Below are positions 62,329 through 64,000 of a DNA stretch of 64,000 bases, piece by piece (within the stretch, counting starts at the first letter, position 1; each line of letters opens with the position of its first letter). The stretch lies in contig JAAYXB010000033.1 of NCBI GenBank assembly GCA_012516125.1, positions 37,148 to 101,147 of the forward strand. Reading direction: 5' to 3'. The DNA is from Bacillota bacterium. GTDB lineage: Bacteria > Bacillota > SHA-98 > UBA4971. A program made the translations under genes and the position numbers. The notes beneath the pieces are model-generated. The model was not told the DNA's origin, did no database searches, and saw only the letters and a program-made list of their open reading frames with translations.

Positions 62329-64000
62329 TCAGGGAGCGTCGTCGAACCGGAACCGTCCGAACCCGAAGCCCTGGCGCGTCGCCTCCACGGCGAACATGAC
62401 GGACACCTCGGTTACGTTGCCCGCGGCGTCCCAAGCCTTCGCCGTCACGGCGTGCTGGCCCTCGGTGAACGGCACGGCGACGAAGTAGAACACCAGGCTC
62501 CCGCCGAAGGTCGCCTGCGGCTTCACCCAGTCTTCGTTGTCCACCTTGATCCGCAGCTCCGTGTAGCCGGTAGCACGCAGAAGGATCGTGGAGGACTTGT
62601 TGATGTTGAGCGTGGCTCCGTGGGTCGGGTTGACGAACTGAACCATCGGAGCGGTCACGTCGACCAGCACGTCCGCGCTCTCCGCGGCTTCGCTCTGGTT
62701 GCCGTCCCCGGCTTCCCACGCCGGCTTGGTCGGGAGGGCGGCCGCGTCTTCGGCCTTCACGCGGAGGCGATATGTGCCTTCCGCGAGCACAGCCTTGGGC
62801 GACCACCTGTCGGCAGCGCCGACCCATTCCCACGCGCTCCACGTGAACGCTTCGCCAGCCTTGGTGCCGAGGCTCACCCAGTAGCCGATGCCGTGCTCGT
62901 CCGGAGCGTTCCAGGTCCACTCGGGGGTCTGGTCGCTCGTCGTGGACGGCGCCGCAAGGCCCTGAGGCATGGCCGGAGGCGTGGCATCTTGCCTGGACGA
63001 GACTATGTTCGACCACGCGCTTGCGTTGTCTACCGCATCGACCGCGCGCACCTGGTAGTAGTAGACCTGGCCGTCGGCAAGGCCTGCGTACGCCTTCGAC
63101 GTGCCGTCGCCAGCGGCGATGGGCTCCGGTGTCGCGCCTGCAAGGCCGTCCTGGGTCTCAGCCATTCTGATCTCGTAGCGAGCAAGCCCGCTTCCGTGGT
63201 CCCCGTCAGATGAGGCGCTCCACGACACGGTGTTCGCCGAACCCTTCGTGAAGTCGGGCTCTGCGGCCATCACCGGAACAGCAGGAGGCGTCGCGTCCTG
63301 CGTCGAGGTTACCGGTGCGGACCAACCGCTTTCGTTGCCCAGCGCGTCTCTGGCCTTCACCTTGTAGGAGTATGTGACCCCGTCGCCGAGGCCTTCGAAC
63401 GTGTAGGCGGTCGCAGCGATCCACCCGGACGCGAGCGTCGCAGCGGAGCCGTCGCTGCACTCGACGTAGTACTCGAGCGTCTCCCCGTCTCCGTCCTCAG
63501 GAGCGCCAGCCGGGGTCGGGGTCCACGACACGGTGTTCCGCGTCCCGGCGGTGTAGAGGGGCAGTGGGTTCATCGTCGGCACGTCGGGGGCGGTTCTGTC
63601 GATCTCAACAGACGCGGCCTCGCTCCAAGCGCCTGGGTTACCGAGAGCGTCATACGCTCTCACCATGACGTAGTGGGTGCCGTCGGTCGTGAAGCCGGTT
63701 GCGTAGGTGTCCACGTTACCTACGTCCGTGAATATCGCAGGAGGCGTGACACCATCGACCGACTCGCCGAACTCGTACCTCACCGCGTCCGCAGGCCGCG
63801 TCCAGGTCCAGACCTGTGGCGCCTTGTTGGTCGGGCTCGGGGTCACGAGCGTCAACGCCGGCGCCGCGGGTCCCGTGGTGTCCACCAAGACGTAGCCGCG
63901 CTCGGACAGGACACTCGTGTTGCCGAGGTCATCCATAGCGGCCACCTGCAGGTAGTGGGACCCATCGGCAAGGTCCGTTGCCGGCGTCCAGCTCGTCTCA
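62329..64000 (-). CDS. multi-domain fibronectin type III surface protein (partial, 5' end beyond the window)
   Basis: The frame is open to the right edge, so the N-terminus is missing; at least 557 residues are seen. It holds several FN3-like repeats of about 95 residues, each ending with a YxxKVKARDALGN or YYYQVRAVDAVDN pattern and with DxTPPAxPxM linkers (QDATPPAVPVM, QDATPPAMPQG). The C-terminus is a different Ig-like domain (GQHAVTAKAWDAAGNVTEV). It is probably exported and extracellular. The DxTPPAxP linker repeats strongly, a sign of recent domain duplication. Confidence 0.8.
   Translation of the reverse strand, partial: ETSWTPATDLADGSHYLQVAAMDDLGNTSVLSERGYVLVDTTGPAAPALTLVTPSPTNKAPQVWTWTRPADAVRYEFGESVDGVTPPAIFTDVGNVDTYATGFTTDGTHYVMVRAYDALGNPGAWSEAASVEIDRTAPDVPTMNPLPLYTAGTRNTVSWTPTPAGAPEDGDGETLEYYVECSDGSAATLASGWIAATAYTFEGLGDGVTYSYKVKARDALGNESGWSAPVTSTQDATPPAVPVMAAEPDFTKGSANTVSWSASSDGDHGSGLARYEIRMAETQDGLAGATPEPIAAGDGTSKAYAGLADGQVYYYQVRAVDAVDNASAWSNIVSSRQDATPPAMPQGLAAPSTTSDQTPEWTWNAPDEHGIGYWVSLGTKAGEAFTWSAWEWVGAADRWSPKAVLAEGTYRLRVKAEDAAALPTKPAWEAGDGNQSEAAESADVLVDVTAPMVQFVNPTHGATLNINKSSTILLRATGYTELRIKVDNEDWVKPQATFGGSLVFYFVAVPFTEGQHAVTAKAWDAAGNVTEVSVMFAVEATRQGFGFGRFRFDDAP

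Overview
This 64 kb window looks like chromosome from a high-GC, endospore-forming, anaerobic member of the Bacillota. The evidence is a four-subunit 2-oxoacid:ferredoxin oxidoreductase, two CotF-type spore-coat proteins, BceAB-type ABC proteins and strong GGAGG ribosome sites. Two TolC-family proteins, a MacA/MacB pump, a Spy-like periplasmic protein and a barrel-like secreted protein suggest an outer membrane, so a diderm lineage such as Limnochordia is plausible. The lineage is an inference.

Layout. 1-5157: a THEP1-like NTPase, then a leftward kor operon followed by two coat genes. 5422-6155: a non-coding array of 21 imperfect palindromes (TGGTC-N7-GACCA) in seven triplets; every spacing is close to a whole number of helical turns and the pattern has a 326 bp super-period. 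It ends near a tRNA-Leu. 7004-20876: a PrpR-like sigma-54 activator gene cut in two by an AT-richer integrative element of about 11.96 kb (serine integrase, excisionase-like protein, primase-helicase, K+/H+ antiporter cargo). Removing the element across a 2-bp core rejoins the regulator in frame and creates a palindromic attP. The element itself carries an IS3-family insertion that breaks its primase-helicase gene.

21000-29704: GTTGC/GCAAC palindromes, a -24/-12 promoter, then a sugar-acid catabolic operon (DUF1537 kinase, PdxA2-like dehydrogenase, zinc alcohol dehydrogenase, BKACE, cupin, TRAP transporter DctPQM). The split regulator is the obvious activator of this operon. 30473-42035: a leftward block of Spy-like protein, PhoB-type regulator, sensor kinase, two TolC-like proteins, MacA-like adaptor, MacB-type ATPase and permease, and a secreted Q/S-repeat protein. 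43124-47124: a small unknown gene with a CBS-CBS-GGDEF protein, then tdh and kbl (threonine to glycine plus acetyl-CoA).

47444-50418: two translationally coupled DUF1670-like genes inserted inside a copy of a nested palindromic repeat found elsewhere in the window; this looks like a small, undescribed two-gene mobile unit. 50662-51149: promoter, tRNA-fMet, tRNA-Met, tRNA-Lys and a terminator. 51327-54230: a MITE-like repeat, an MNT/HEPN toxin-antitoxin pair, a DUF952 gene and a graveyard of transposase and gene fragments. 54225-58156: a 5'-truncated BceS-type kinase with intact bceA and bceB. 58320-64000: a kinase fragment and three exported proteins, the last running off the right edge.
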